This document shows, piece after piece, positions 24,026 through 36,409 of a DNA stretch of 64,000 bases; within the stretch, counting starts at the first letter, position 1; every line of letters starts with the position of its first letter. A program made the position numbers and the translations under genes. Source of the DNA: Odiellus spinosus (taxonomy: Eukaryota; Arthropoda; Arachnida; Opiliones; Phalangiidae). Under the pieces are notes generated by a model. It saw only the letters and a list, made by a program, of their open reading frames with translations. It ran no database searches and was not told where the DNA came from. The stretch lies in the NCBI GenBank assembly GCA_963920705.1, contig OY987227.1, forward strand, positions 16,703,434 to 16,767,433, written 5' to 3'.

Positions 24026-25629
24026 ATGTACAAAATGGGACACAAGGAGCAGCTCATCTAAGTTAGCTGTGGCTAAACTTGTTTTCTTTTTAGCCAAACG
24101 TCCAACTTCTGGAGATATTTTGTCGTATTTACTTTTCTTCTATGCCTATATATTCTTTTTTCCGACTTCTGCTCCTTTTATTTATTGTCGCTAAATTTTA
24201 AGGCTTTTAAGCGAAATTTCGATCGTTTCTCTTTTCGACTGTCTTATTTATGGGCGATTCGCGTCTGTCCTTTCAAATAATTTGCAGAATCTAGCTACAG
24301 AAAAAGGTATTATATGGGGACGTCTTAATCACCCTCCTTTTCAACCCAGCTAACGCAACAAAAACAATATTAAATTTTTTCAGGTTTTAAAACATGTTAA
24401 ATAAAAGCTAATTAAAGATGATATGCCGTATTGGTAATATGGTCGAGGATAACTAAACTTTGTCTGTAATTTCTACGCCATGTAACTATAGAATAATTAT
24501 TAAAAAATCGAGCGCGGTAAAACTCAGCGACATGATGTCGAAAAACCGCTATTTTCGGCATAAAAATAGCCGTTGCTGTTTTAATATAAGTCTGTTACGC
24601 AATACACCCATTAATTTTATATAATATATTAATTTTAATATAATTATTATTGGTTAGCCGGTCCTCGGTAAAATCTTAGGACGCGATTTCTTGTTCGATA
24701 TACTGTTGATCCCATTTTATTATTTTTTCATCTAAAAAGAGCAAATAACTTTCTTTTTGTTTGCGCAGGTTTTTTTTTATAAGATTCGAGAAAAGAGAGG
24801 TTTGAAGAAACTAAGATAAATATAAAAAATGTGGGTTAAAAATTTTATTTCTTAGACACTAGGGGATTTTATTTTACCGTCCATAAAAGAAGTTTTAGCC
24901 CGAAGGTTCTAGAAGATTTTATACAATTTTGTTTTACAGTAGATAATCAAGCTAGGGTTACAGCCTATACTACTCACACTCTGCGCCAGGTCGCTTAGAA
25001 AATTGTGTGTTCTTGAAGTAGTTGTTTAACATTGACCACTTTTTTCGGGTAGATGGAAAATTTACTCCCTAATTATACAAATAGTAATACTTTTATAATT
25101 AACCTTAAAGCTAGGGACAGACAGAAATGTATACTAAGAGAGAAGGAGTATATGTTAAAATTGGGTAATTTATTGTCTTGTAGAACTTTTGACATTCTAG
25201 GCGATGGTTTTAATCTTATGGGGCACAACTGATATGAAGTTTGCAATGAAATTAATTGAAAAACACGCACTGATGATTAAATACTTTTACATTGATTTAT
25301 GCCGGAGAGTAGTTTCCTCATACTCGTTTTTTTCACCGTGAACACCAGTTGAATCAATTAACAGTCATACTATATGAGCATGTAGAACTTTCAACTAGGG
25401 CGAAACAGACGTGTCGGGCCAGAAAAACTTTCAAATACGTTTTTTTTAAACCTCCCATCGATCGTTCTATCTAAGTACTTTACCATCGTGTTCATCGAAT
25501 AAAAAGATATGCAAAATGAAATTATTTTCTCACCTTTACACCGGGTGAGCAAAAATACAAATAATTACCCTTTACATTCTTTCCAACGCACCGATTGGTC
25601 AGTTAACCGTTTTGTTAAGGAAATAATTC

Positions 25630-25631
<2 letters not shown>
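24026..25631. other. Non-coding stretch, no gene seen
   Basis: AT-rich; nothing supported. Confidence 0.5.

Positions 25632-25667
<36 letters not shown>
25632..25667 (+). repeat. T36 homopolymer
   Basis: 36 consecutive T. The frames crossing it are artefacts. Confidence 0.95.
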
Positions 25668-28640
25668 CACCTGTTCTTGCTCGGTTCACACGATGTAAAG
25701 TTTCTAGTTGAATTGCGTGCCAAAAATCTATTATATGTCTTAGCATTGTCCTTTGCAATAAAGTTTGAACAAGGGCCTTAATCTCTGGACGACTTAATTC
25801 CATCGATCAATTTCTGTACGTTCTTCGGTAACCGAATTTAGGCTTAACTCCGTATATGTGTGGACTAGCTTTAACTTAGATATTAGAGAATCCAATATTG
25901 GTACTATAAGCTCGCTAGGATTCAATCAATGGCACGAAGCCAGAGTCGTTACCTATAGGGAATTCATTCCCTCTCTCTTATAACCTCTATTGAGCTATAT
26001 AATTTAATCCATCGAGTCTCTTGGTTCGCTAATCCGATTGGTACATAACCTTGACTTCTCAGTCCTTTATCGGGGCGTTACGAGCGGTTGGCATCGTTAT
26101 TACCTAAAAATTAATTAAGCATCGGTCGAGTGTATCCGAACATTACCTTCGGTTAGAAAAACGCCTCGAACGTATTCGTTAGGTTGACCATATAAACTAA
26201 AACGCGCGAAAAAAAAACGGGCTATCTACCAACAAGCCCTAATGGGTATAAATGAGTTGCCATTAAAAGCTGTCTTTTTATCTCCCTAATTTAGGCTCTA
26301 AGGTTTGTGGCATAGCCCACCGTTTGACTATGTGACTAGGTCACGGGAATAAGGTTTAAATGGGAGTTTCTCTATATTACGTAACTGGTATATTTTCCCA
26401 TAAAAACCGCTTATGTGAAATGAGGAAATTTAACTTTTTTTTTTTAAGTATTTTCTGTGGTGTCATAAATGTTATCTATACGTACGAAAGCGTGTGTTTT
26501 AAATTTGCTGTATCAAGAGACACGAAGTTTACTAGGAGTTTAAATATGGCCAAGAACAAATTTATGAAACTCGAGAACGTACAAGTTCTACTTTTTGATT
26601 GGGATGTTGCCATGGTACCAGTCCCCTTATTATTTAAAAAAAAAAATGCTGATCAATAAAGCTACGTTCACGCTATACTTTGATACAGTTTTGAATCTTC
26701 AAATCAACTTTTCAAAGTATTAATATATAGTCTTGAAATTTAGTTTAAATTTGTATTAAAATTATGCTCTTTATCATTTCACTTTAAAGTTTTTTAATTT
26801 AAATTGTTCAAAATCAAAATCGACGTTCAAAATATTCCAAAGAAAAAATCACTAAAAAGTGCGCAATGGAACGATTTTCGGAAAATATGTAATATAAACT
26901 CAAATATATATGCTTTTCGGCTGGAAAACATTTTTTCCAGTAAGCCATCAACATTTTTCTATATATAAAAGCGTAAAAGTAAGCCATTTCTAAGGTTGCA
27001 ACTCAATATGCCAGTATATCCTAAACCACATTCGAATTTCACACAAAGTCCTTATAATGTCATAAGCCACAGTATATATATATATATATATTTTTTTTAA
27101 ACCAATATTTTTCGGGTGCTGGTTGATATCGCGTCGGCCATTTCCAACAGGCCTGATGCGAATAGGAAAAAATATATGAAAAACACGAAACCCCTATAAG
27201 GATTCCCGAGCACAAAAATATGTTTACTATCCTGAAAAAGATTATAAACCCTCTTTCGAGGTTTCAGTAAGCTCAATTCTATTGGCTTCCTTTATCTCTC
27301 TTATTATATTTTATTTAAAAAGGGTGGAACCTATCTTTCTACGTATTGAAAACTAAAAATATCCAGTCTGACTTACACAAATTCAAGCGACATTTCTTCA
27401 AAACTACTTGATCGCCTATGAGATTTAACATTGGGTATTCATCCGCTGTAGCCTTTTTATAGTTTGTAAACTACTCTTGAAAAATCTCTTTTATCCTCTC
27501 ATCGATTCAGAGTAGCAGAAGGATGCGGCGTAAAAGAGGAAACCTTTATTTCTATTTTTTCTTTTTTCTTTTTTTCAAGCGTCGCTCGTTGCTATTTCTA
27601 CGCTATTCAACCACACTCTTTCAATGCTTTCAAAGGTCATATACCTTCCATCTTACCTTATTGCCGTGTGAAAAGGCTTAGTACCAAAACTAAAAGTTAT
27701 AAAAATGAAATGTAAAATTGGAATGTAAGCTAAGATTTTCGCAGACAAAGAGGATTATGCCGTGGATATTTATGAAGTTAGAGGATGGCGAGTCTAGCAG
27801 CGAAAATCTTACCTTACAATTGAATAATTTTTATCCTACATATTTTGGAAAATTATCTTTAAACACGTATACTAAATACAACTTAAAATTTCTATTAAAA
27901 TTATCAAATTTTTAAATATTTCTACATAAATAGTTTTACATGCTTTTCAGAGCCAATGTATCCCTTTAACTATAGCGTCGCACTTTCCATCCGAGATAGA
28001 TGTGGCACAACCTTCTGGTCGATATATATATTTTTTTTGACGAATGGGAGATTTCCTACATCTATAAAAAACGAGTATCCTCTTCTACGAGTAGGCAATC
28101 TTTTTTTCAAATAAGATATCCACATTTTCACCTTGAAAACAAACTGTAGTTAAAGTTGGGGAACTTTTTTTTACAAACTTCTAGCTTTGAGTTATGCTTT
28201 TATGCTTCAATCTCATTGTGAAGAAGAAATATAATTTGGTTTTTATACTTTTCCACTCACACTGTCATATTTATTAGTGGTTTTTAGGCCTGATATAAAT
28301 TTCCCTGGGGATCTGCAATACGTTTAAATCTATTTTATTTTCGTTTTTTGAGAATTCAAAACTATAGTACATCTTTAACCGAGTTGCTTACTTTATTTGA
28401 AATGAAGTGTGGGTGTAATCGCTCAAATTGCGGATCATTTTATTTTCCCTTACTTACAAGGACCATTTTTTTATGCCCAAATTTTGACATTTCAATTTTT
28501 ATCTCGGGATTAAATCTATCAATTCAGGTTCGTAACTTTAATGGAACTGTTATTTTCCAGATATTGATAAATCTACTGTTATATTTTAGTAATACGCTAC
28601 AAATATTACGAAGCGTGTATCTTTACATCCTTGATATTAC
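25668..28640. other. Non-coding stretch, no gene seen
   Basis: AT-rich. A diverged R4 motif (GTATTCATCCGCTGTAGCC) is at 27435-27455. Short (TA)n runs lie near 27073-27091. No gene supported. Confidence 0.5.
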
Positions 28641-29252
28641 TATAATATAATAATGTATTACTTAGTTATAACAAAATAATATATTAGTTATATAACAAAA
28701 TAATATATTAGTTATATAACAAAATAATATATTAGTTATATAACAAAATAATATATTAGTTATATAACAAAATAATATATTAGTTATATAACAAAATAAT
28801 ATATTACTTAGTAATATAACCTAATAATATATTACTAAGATATTTATCAAAATAATATATTACAAAGATATTTATCAAAATAATATATTACTAAGATATT
28901 TAACAAAATAATATATTACTAAGATATTTAACAAAATAATATATTACTAAGATATTTAACAAAATAATATATTACTAAGATATTTAAAAAAATAATATAT
29001 TACTAAGATATTTAAAAAAATAATATATTACTAAGCTATTTAAAAAAATAATATATTACTTAGTTATATAACAAAATAATATATTACTAAATACAACAAA
29101 ATTATATATTACTAAATATAACAAAAATATATTACTAAACACAACAAAATAATATATTACTAAATATAACAAAATAATATATTACTAAATATAACAAAAT
29201 AATATATTACTAAATACAGCGAAATAACGCATTACTAACTATAACAAAATCA
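28641..29252 (+). repeat. AT-rich tandem array with three unit lengths
   Basis: All units share ACAAAATAATATATTA. The first block has 24-bp units (GTTATATAACAAAATAATAT), the middle block about 28-bp units beginning CTAAGATATTTA, and the last block about 25-bp or shorter units beginning CTAAATATA. It decays into AT-rich sequence to about 29340. Confidence 0.92.
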
Positions 29253-31733
29253 TATTTAAATCATTATAAAAATCATATATTTTACTACAAATATAACTAA
29301 TTATATCAAAATACCGCAAAATACTACTAATAATAATTTTTCGCATTAAAATCCAATATTTCACAAAATTTAACATATCCCATTATTTTAAATTATTTTA
29401 ATGAAATATTTCAAAATAATTCAATAACCAATAAAATTATATCAAATTATTATATTTTCTAAAATTATTTTAACGAAATATATCATTTTTGACGTAAATC
29501 CCATTTTTTTAACAAAATAAAATCATAGTTAAAATAAATTCGCACAGAAAATCGAGTTCTCAAATACCTTCCAATTCTTTCAAGTCTGTATCTTTAATTA
29601 TTTATTACGTTTTCCAAAAAAAGTCCCTTCCTTTTAGTTTTTTTTCGTGAGCTTTAGTGTACGGCAGTTACAACATTTCTACAGGGGCTCGTAGAAAATG
29701 CATTAAGAGCTTTGTCCCTAAAGAGCATCTTCTTTCAAAGAATTTATTAGATAAAATATGTCGTACCGTAGATTTTAAATTTTTAAATCAAGTTTTAATT
29801 CTCTTTCTTTGCAACTTTTTATTTTTAGTTTAATTTATTATTTAGGATTTAAAACACGTCGACTTCCATTTAAAGTAATCTCTCTCGGAATATAATTTAA
29901 ATTATATATTGAAAGCTCAACCAAGCGAATACGAGAGCCGCTACAACATCGAATAAAATAGAGTACTTGATCCGTTTATTAATCTATTGAGAAAAGGAAC
30001 AAACAAAAAGTTTGAAAAAGCGCTGACAGTTCCCTTATCGTTCTAAAATCCTCAAAAATAGACCGTGAAAGATAAAAAGTGGGATTAAAATTTTGTCACC
30101 CTTATTTGTTTATTCTTTACTTTCAAGCGCACTGTGCAAAGCTATTTTTTATCCTCTATATAAGCTTTAAATATTCAATTAATCTGACAAAGCTTTCGGT
30201 GGTTTGCAAATTATTGCTTTAGAACAGTATCAGAGGCTCGAATAAGTTTTATTTTTAACACTTTCATATCTATCATAAGTCTATATTCACTTCGAGGAAG
30301 TATATCACTCCCTATTCTCGAAATTTTGAAAAAAATAAATATCTTAGTTGAAATTAAACTTATATACAGAGAAAATGACATGGTATCGAATGATTTTTTT
30401 TATTTAATATTAGTCTCGTTAGTAACTAAATAATTCACTAACGAGCGCGTGAAATAACAGCTTACGGATGGTTTTGGTAAATAAAAAGTAAGCTCATATT
30501 TTAGTTCTCACTTTCCCCCGAAATTAATGAAAATTTAAACTAATTATTTTCTTATTAACGGAGATAATTAACAATTAACCATACTAGAGACAAAGCACTA
30601 CTAAAGGCAAATTATATGATGAGCTATCTTATGCACACCCTTTGAAAGGACTATTAAATAAACAAAATTTATTCATTTATTTTTGGATTATGGCACATAA
30701 AAACATTACTTCGTCAATCGGCATCTTCGAAAGTACCCAAAATTCCTGACATTTTGTCATAATTATTATCGCGTGACATATGTAATTGAGACAACTGGTG
30801 GCTCTCGAGCATTCCGTCACGTGATACGGTTAATCTCACGTGATCTCTTTCCTGAAATACAGATCGCCACGTCTTTCATTTCAAACCTTTTAGTTAATCA
30901 TGTTTTTTTCTCACATTCATCGTCATCTAGCTGAAATGATGAAATTTATATATATTTGACATTTTACATTTACTAAAGACGACAACATTTCGAATGGTGG
31001 CGTTGAGGAAAGCGTCACTTTAATGGGCGTGACTTAATCTTGTTTCAAAGGTTAGCTTGAGGTATATCATTATAATATTAACTAAATTATATAGGATACT
31101 AAGTATCTTAACAAAATATATAAAATTTGTAGTATGCCCTGGAGGTACGAAAGAGACATCTACTTTCACGGTATACCTCCTTTATTTTAGAAAGAGAGTT
31201 GTTTTAATTAAATTTGGGGATAAACTTGTTCGACCTATCAAGAGTAGAGTTAGGCACTATTAGGGGACGTTCTCCCCTTTTCAATAGAAGTCTGAACAAA
31301 TACCGTAGGACTAAAAGAAAAAAAAAAAAAAAAAAGTATTGTTGACTCGGCTAGCTTTCTACTTCACGAAGTGTGTTTGCTATCGAGAAGTTCGACTTGG
31401 CACCCTTTATATTAGAATTCTATTTTATATTATCTTTATCTTCTTTTCTTTACACTCCGCCTCCACTAGGCGTCCGAAAATAGAATGTTATGAACTAGGA
31501 TAGCGTGAAATTTCTTCCCCGTTAATCTTTTTTTTCGGTCAATGTCAGACGCGCGCGAGCCATATATACTGGGATCCACTATAGAACTCACAGAGATGTT
31601 CCATTCTCCATCCTTTATACTCTTCCTGCTCTTCGCAATAAGTTTTTCTTGTTTTTTTGTTTAGGAACTAAAAAAGGGATGATGAAAAGAAAATTTAACT
31701 TATTTTTAAATTTAAATAGAAATATTTTCGGCA
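29253..31733. other. Non-coding stretch, no gene seen
   Basis: Very AT-rich. An A run lies at about 31318-31335. A TCACGTGA-containing patch lies near 30818-30845. No gene supported. Confidence 0.5.
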
Positions 31734-31810
31734 TTTTAATTTTGAAGTTTCTTTTAAAAACGTCATTCCAAAGGTATACAATTTTTGAATATATATGTTT
31801 TTAAGACAGC
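31734..31810 (+). repeat. Dispersed repeat R3, copy 3
   Basis: TTTTAATTTTGAAGTTTCTT, then CGTCATTCCAAAGGTATACA, then TTTTTGAATATA, as in the other copies. Confidence 0.65.
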
Positions 31811-31822
31811 TATTTAAAATAC

Positions 31823-31895
31823 AGGGCTCAAAAAGGTCAAGGAAAAGTCAGGGAAATCAATTTTTTCGGTGAAAGTCGGGGAAAAGGCAGGAAAA
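31823..31895 (+). repeat. GTCAGGGA-type degenerate repeat, second locus
   Basis: AAAAGGTCAAGGAAAAGTCA, GGGAAATCAA and GAAAGTCGGGGAAAAGG resemble the locus at 23915-24025. Confidence 0.4.
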
Positions 31896-32124
31896 ACGGT
31901 GACGATTTGTAATAGTTACTAAACTTGTGAGTGATATTACTCATTGAAATTTTTTTATACGGAATATGATATTGAATTCGGTCAGGTAATTGAAAATAGT
32001 CAGTAAAATTCATTTCGAAAATTTTATAAAAACCCTGTTCGAAAAAATGAGGACATCATTACGTTTTTAATGTTTAAACTAATTATGAAGACTGCGAAAC
32101 TATAGGCTATCATTTATATCTTGT

Positions 32125-32567
32125 TTAAAGGGAGAATGCAACCTAATTACAAGTGATTTTTTTGTCGATTCCTTAAATCGTTTAAATAGGCCTAATCCAT
32201 CGATAAAAAGTTTACAATACAAATATTAAACTAGAAATAAATTTAAACTTACCCTGAAAATAGGCTTAGCGGGACTCATGGAGATCCTGAATTGCGTCCG
32301 TGTAAGGTCTAGCGACCAATGAGCAAAGGCCCGTCGTTCACGCGAGATCTCCACGATACTTACGGCGCGCGCGATTGGTCGCTAGACCTTACACGCGAGG
32401 AAAACAGGACCTCCTTGAATCTCACTAAGCCTATTTTCAGGTTAAGTTTTAAATTTATTTCTAGTTTAATATTTGTTTGTAAATAGTTTCACTAGTGGAT
32501 TAGGCCTATTCAAACAATAAAGAATCGATAAAAAATCACTTGTTGTTAGGTTGCATTCTCCCTTTAA
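32125..32567. mobile_element. Complete 435-bp TTAA-flanked MITE (copy A)
   Basis: Element 32129-32563, flanked by TTAA on both sides (32125-32128, 32564-32567). Terminal inverted repeats begin AGGGAGAATGCAACCTAA and continue for about 165 bp with few mismatches. The centre contains a second inverted pair (GTGTAAGGTCTAGCGACCAA and its complement), so nearly the whole element can fold into one hairpin. No coding capacity. TTAA duplications are known for piggyBac- and Kolobok-type transposases; which one moves this family is inference. Confidence 0.9.
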
Positions 32568-33408
32568 GGTAAACATATCTCACTTTTACGTCAGCTAGAA
32601 ACTCGAGGGGGAATATACAATAATTTAAGAGCCATGGTATATTAGAATTCCGAATTACGAACTGAATTTTCATTTTTTACTCTCCCTTTAAGTTTGGCGG
32701 CGTCCAAGATGGATCTTCTAATGTTTTTTGGGGGCTTCGTGATGAAAAACATTGCACCGCGTAGGTTTGGGTCCCTTTCACTCTTAAATTCGATTAGTTT
32801 TCCTTTTTTTGTTTTGTTCTTTTGCAAAAGATGAGAAAAAGGATAAATTTTTCTTTTTAATTAGTATTTTTGGCACCCAAACTTTTAAAGGTCAAAGGTT
32901 TTACTCCGTTTTTTATTTTTCGGTTCAGTTATTTTAAATGTTAGTCTCCGCTTTGCCTGATTAATTAAAACGACTAGTTCATCAGACTCGGGGCTATAAA
33001 GATGTTTTACGCATCGGGTATTGTTATATTTAGATTTTACTTCAATTTATGAAACTTATTACTTACTGGTTCCATGGTTGTTACATTATAAACAGCGTGG
33101 CATATTAAAAAAAAAGTTTTTATGATGTATTATATAATACATTCCTCCTCGGTGGCCCTGTCCTAGACTTTTTGTTCTTTTATTTTTGGTTTATAGTATT
33201 CGATATGAAATATGGTAGAACTGGTGCATGCAGTGAAGTTTTCCGTCAACCACCCAGAGTAGGCTATGAATCTGTGTTTGCCTTCATTTGTTGAAAAATA
33301 AATATTATTATAAATCTACCCTGAAAACAAATTAACATACCAGTAACCTGGTTTTAATTTTCAATGGGGTTGAAATGACCACCGAACTGTTGGATAGAAG
33401 AACTAAGA
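32568..33408. other. Non-coding stretch, no gene seen
   Basis: AT-rich; nothing supported. Confidence 0.5.
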
Positions 33409-34030
33409 CTAGGTTTAAACCGATTGCACCATTAGAAAGTAGATATCCCCTAGATTATTTTAAGCTAATAAAATCAAGAAGGATCAGATAAGGAGAGGAA
33501 AAGTAGGGCTGCGTTGAGTTAGAGAGAGAAGAGCCAACCTCCCACTCGGGTGGAAAGGGGGGATAGGAAATTCTCGAGGTAAACTGTTGCCACGTGGTCG
33601 CTAGCCAGCGCGTCTCATAAAGGATTCGTTTTACCCACGTGACAACAATTTGCCACGAAGCATCTCTACCCCCGTCTGTCCCCCGTTCTCCCAGAGTGGG
33701 AGTTTAGGCCGACGCAGTAGGAGCCGCGCCGTTCCCACTTTTCCTCTCCTTATCTGATCCTTCTTGATAAAATGATGCCTCGCCACTGATTGAAATCTAG
33801 CATAATTCCCAAAAATGATCCCTATCTTAAAATGACTGTAATTTTTCTCAACGCTCACCTAGGCATAAACCGATTGCACCATTAGAAAGTAGATTATCCC
33901 TAGATTATTTTAAGATTATAAACTTATGCCTCGCCACTCGAAAAAGATGACTCGACACTGATTGAAACCGAGAAAAATCCCAAAATTACTCCCTATATTA
34001 AAATGGCTGTAACCTTTCTCTACCATCTCC
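33409..34030 (+). repeat. Tandem duplication of a ~150-170-bp unit, first copy interrupted
   Basis: Copy 1 (33409-33858) and copy 2 (33859-about 34030) both run CTAGG, AAACCGATTGCACCATTAGA, TAGATTATTTTAAG, ATGCCTCGCCACT, GATTGAAA and TTAAAATG.CTGTAA. Copy 1 carries a 294-bp MITE; copy 2 shows the unfilled site plus a small internal duplication around ACTCGA. Confidence 0.8.
33474..33767. mobile_element. 294-bp MITE with TCAAGAAGGATCAGATAAGG ends
   Basis: Terminal inverted repeats of about 33 bp are exact (TCAAGAAGGATCAGATAAGG then AGAGGAAAAGT). The flanking direct repeat is TAAAA (33469-33473, 33768-33772). It sits inside copy 1 of a tandem duplication whose copy 2 lacks it. The interior is GC-rich compared with its surroundings. 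The open frame at 33631-33858 (-) is not a gene. Confidence 0.85.
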
Positions 34031-34826
34031 CGCTTAAGATTGGTCAAGTGGGAGTCATGTATGCTAGCTTTGCCCCCGTTTTTGAACAGACTAAAAGAAG
34101 TGGACACGAAGGAAAGATGAGGATTATGAGATTAATAAATTAACAAGGAACTCTAGGTTATTCACCGTTATTGGGAGGTTGCCTAGGTACAGAGATAGAG
34201 AAGCAAAGTTATCTTCTATAATTCGCTGAAATTGGATCAGTAATCGAGGAAGCGGAAAATTCGCGGGCTCTATCGGACAGCTTTTGCTATTTGCGAGCTC
34301 CAGAGATATAGAAACAGCTTCAATATACGCTTATTGAGAGCAAGGTTTAACGTTGTTAATACATAACTAGAAACGAAACGTCCCTTTTCTAGCTTAACAC
34401 CCCTTTCCCACCGCCGCCCTGATATATTTTATATCAAATTAAAATCGCGAGCGCACCGAAAATCGTACGCGGATAAGAACAGAATGTTAATCATCATTGA
34501 GGGTGAAGTAGTTTTACAAATTTCATTTTAAATGGATTAAAATGTCTGTCTACTGAATTAGAGACAATAAAGAGAAGGTTAGTTTGATATAAAGCCACCA
34601 TTCTGTCTGTGGTCTCCTTAATTTAAATATATTGATTTTAATCAGGTGTATCAGGAGACGTTTTTTGGGCTTTAGCAGTACTTTATATAGGTCTGCTTTA
34701 TCCATGGCTTATATAGCTCGAAAATGTAAAAGAAAATGTTTTTACCAATGGAAATTCTAAAGTTTAATTGTAAAAGAACGATAGCATTTGCTTATCTCAA
34801 AACGTCAATAGAGTTATGAGTTATAG
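34031..34826. other. Non-coding stretch, no gene seen
   Basis: AT-rich; nothing supported. Confidence 0.5.
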
Positions 34827-35035
34827 TAGCTAGATATTACATGATATTAATAGTTTTTACATAGCTTGATAATATATGATATTAATAGTTTTTACATAGC
34901 TTGATAATATATGATATTAATAGTATTTACATAGCTTGATAATATATGATATTAATAGTATTTACATAGCTTGATAATATATGATCTTAATAGTATTTAC
35001 ATAGCTTGACAATATATGATATTAATAGTATTCAT
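34827..35035 (+). repeat. 35-bp tandem repeat, about six copies
   Basis: Unit starts at 34827, 34862, 34897, 34932, 34967 and 35002 (TAGCTTGATAATATATGATA, then TTAATAGTATTTACA). The first copy is the most diverged. Confidence 0.95.
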
Positions 35036-35892
35036 ATTCCATGTATTAAATTTTAGCTTAATCTTGATATGTTTTTCATATCCTGACTGAGATACAAATA
35101 GTTGTTTGATATACTGCGCGTTCTGTGATATGATATAGCTTAAATTTAATACGCTATGTATAGCGATGTTAATTTAAAAGTAGCGCTTGATATATACTGT
35201 GTAATTACACGGTTGCCAAGGTACACGTACTAAGATGTAATATAATGAAAAAATTTAATTAATTCTCGAGTTTCTTGGGCAAGAGGATTTTTTGTCAAGC
35301 TATGTAATTAGCGTGAGACTTATTATCAATCATCCTATAAGGGCTTAAGTAGAAAGTGGATATTTTTTATTTTTGCGGCGATGGATTTCGTTGTACTCAA
35401 CCATAATCCCGTATTTTAATCAATATAATATTACCCTGCGCTAATTAATTTTCATATTATAAAACAATATCTTCTACATAGGCTCTAGAAATAAAAAAAT
35501 GTTCGCACCATTGCTTCATTAAGTTACTTTTTATTTTGGTGTGATGTTCTTCGATAGTTCAATTTTTACGTTCTTACCGTGGTAGATGTTAAAATGGTGT
35601 CTCATACTGAGTGAATAACGACTGAAACTTTTATTCTTTTTAAACTTAAAGTGCATTTTGACAACTCGTTTATGCTAGAACTGTATTGAAAAACGAGAAG
35701 AAAATGAAATTCGGTTTTAATAACAGGGTTTCTTTTCCGAGCCGTCACTCCTTCAAATCTCATACGCTCTATGTTAACTGTCAAATCATGTAAATCACAA
35801 ATCGTTCAATGAAATCAGGTTAATAGTTTACAATTAGCCAGATCTTTGAAAAATCAATCATATCCCTAAAATCATTTGTAAATCATTGAAAT
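35036..35892. other. Non-coding stretch, no gene seen
   Basis: AT-rich. From about 35780 it contains degenerate AAATCA strings that grade into the next array. Confidence 0.5.
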
Positions 35893-36409
35893 CAGTCTAA
35901 ATCACTTACAAATCAGTCTAAATCACTTACAAATCAGTCAACATCACTTACAAATCAGTCAACATCACTTACAAATCAGTCAACATCACTTACAAATCAG
36001 TCAACATCACTTACAAATCAGTCAACATCACTTACAAATCAGTCAACATCACTTACAAATCAGTCAACATCACTTACAAATCAGTCAACATCACTTACAA
36101 ATCAGTCAACATCACTTACAAATCAGTCAACATCACTTACAAATCAGTCAACATCACTTACAAATCAGTCAACATCACTTACAAATCAGTCAACATCACT
36201 TACAAATCAGTCAACATCACTTACAAATCAGTCAACATCACTTACAAATCAGTCAACATCACTTACAAATCAGTCAACATCACTTACAAATCAGTTAAAA
36301 ATCACTTACAAATCAGTTAAAAATCACTTACAAATCAGTTAAAAATCACTTACAAATCAGTTAAAAATCACTTACAAATCAGTTAAAAATCACTTACAAA
36401 TCAAATCAG
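35893..36409 (+). repeat. 21/22-bp minisatellite (CACTTACAAATCAGTCAACAT)
   Basis: Two units with TCTAAATCACTTACAAATCA, about 17 almost identical 21-bp units with TCAACATCACTTACAAATCA, then five 22-bp units with TTAAAAATCACTTACAAATC. Units are contiguous with no unique spacers, so it is not a CRISPR array. Confidence 0.96.

Noticed and set aside
35893..36409. CRISPR-like array
   Set aside because: The units are contiguous and nearly identical with no unique spacers, and the setting is eukaryotic. It is a minisatellite.
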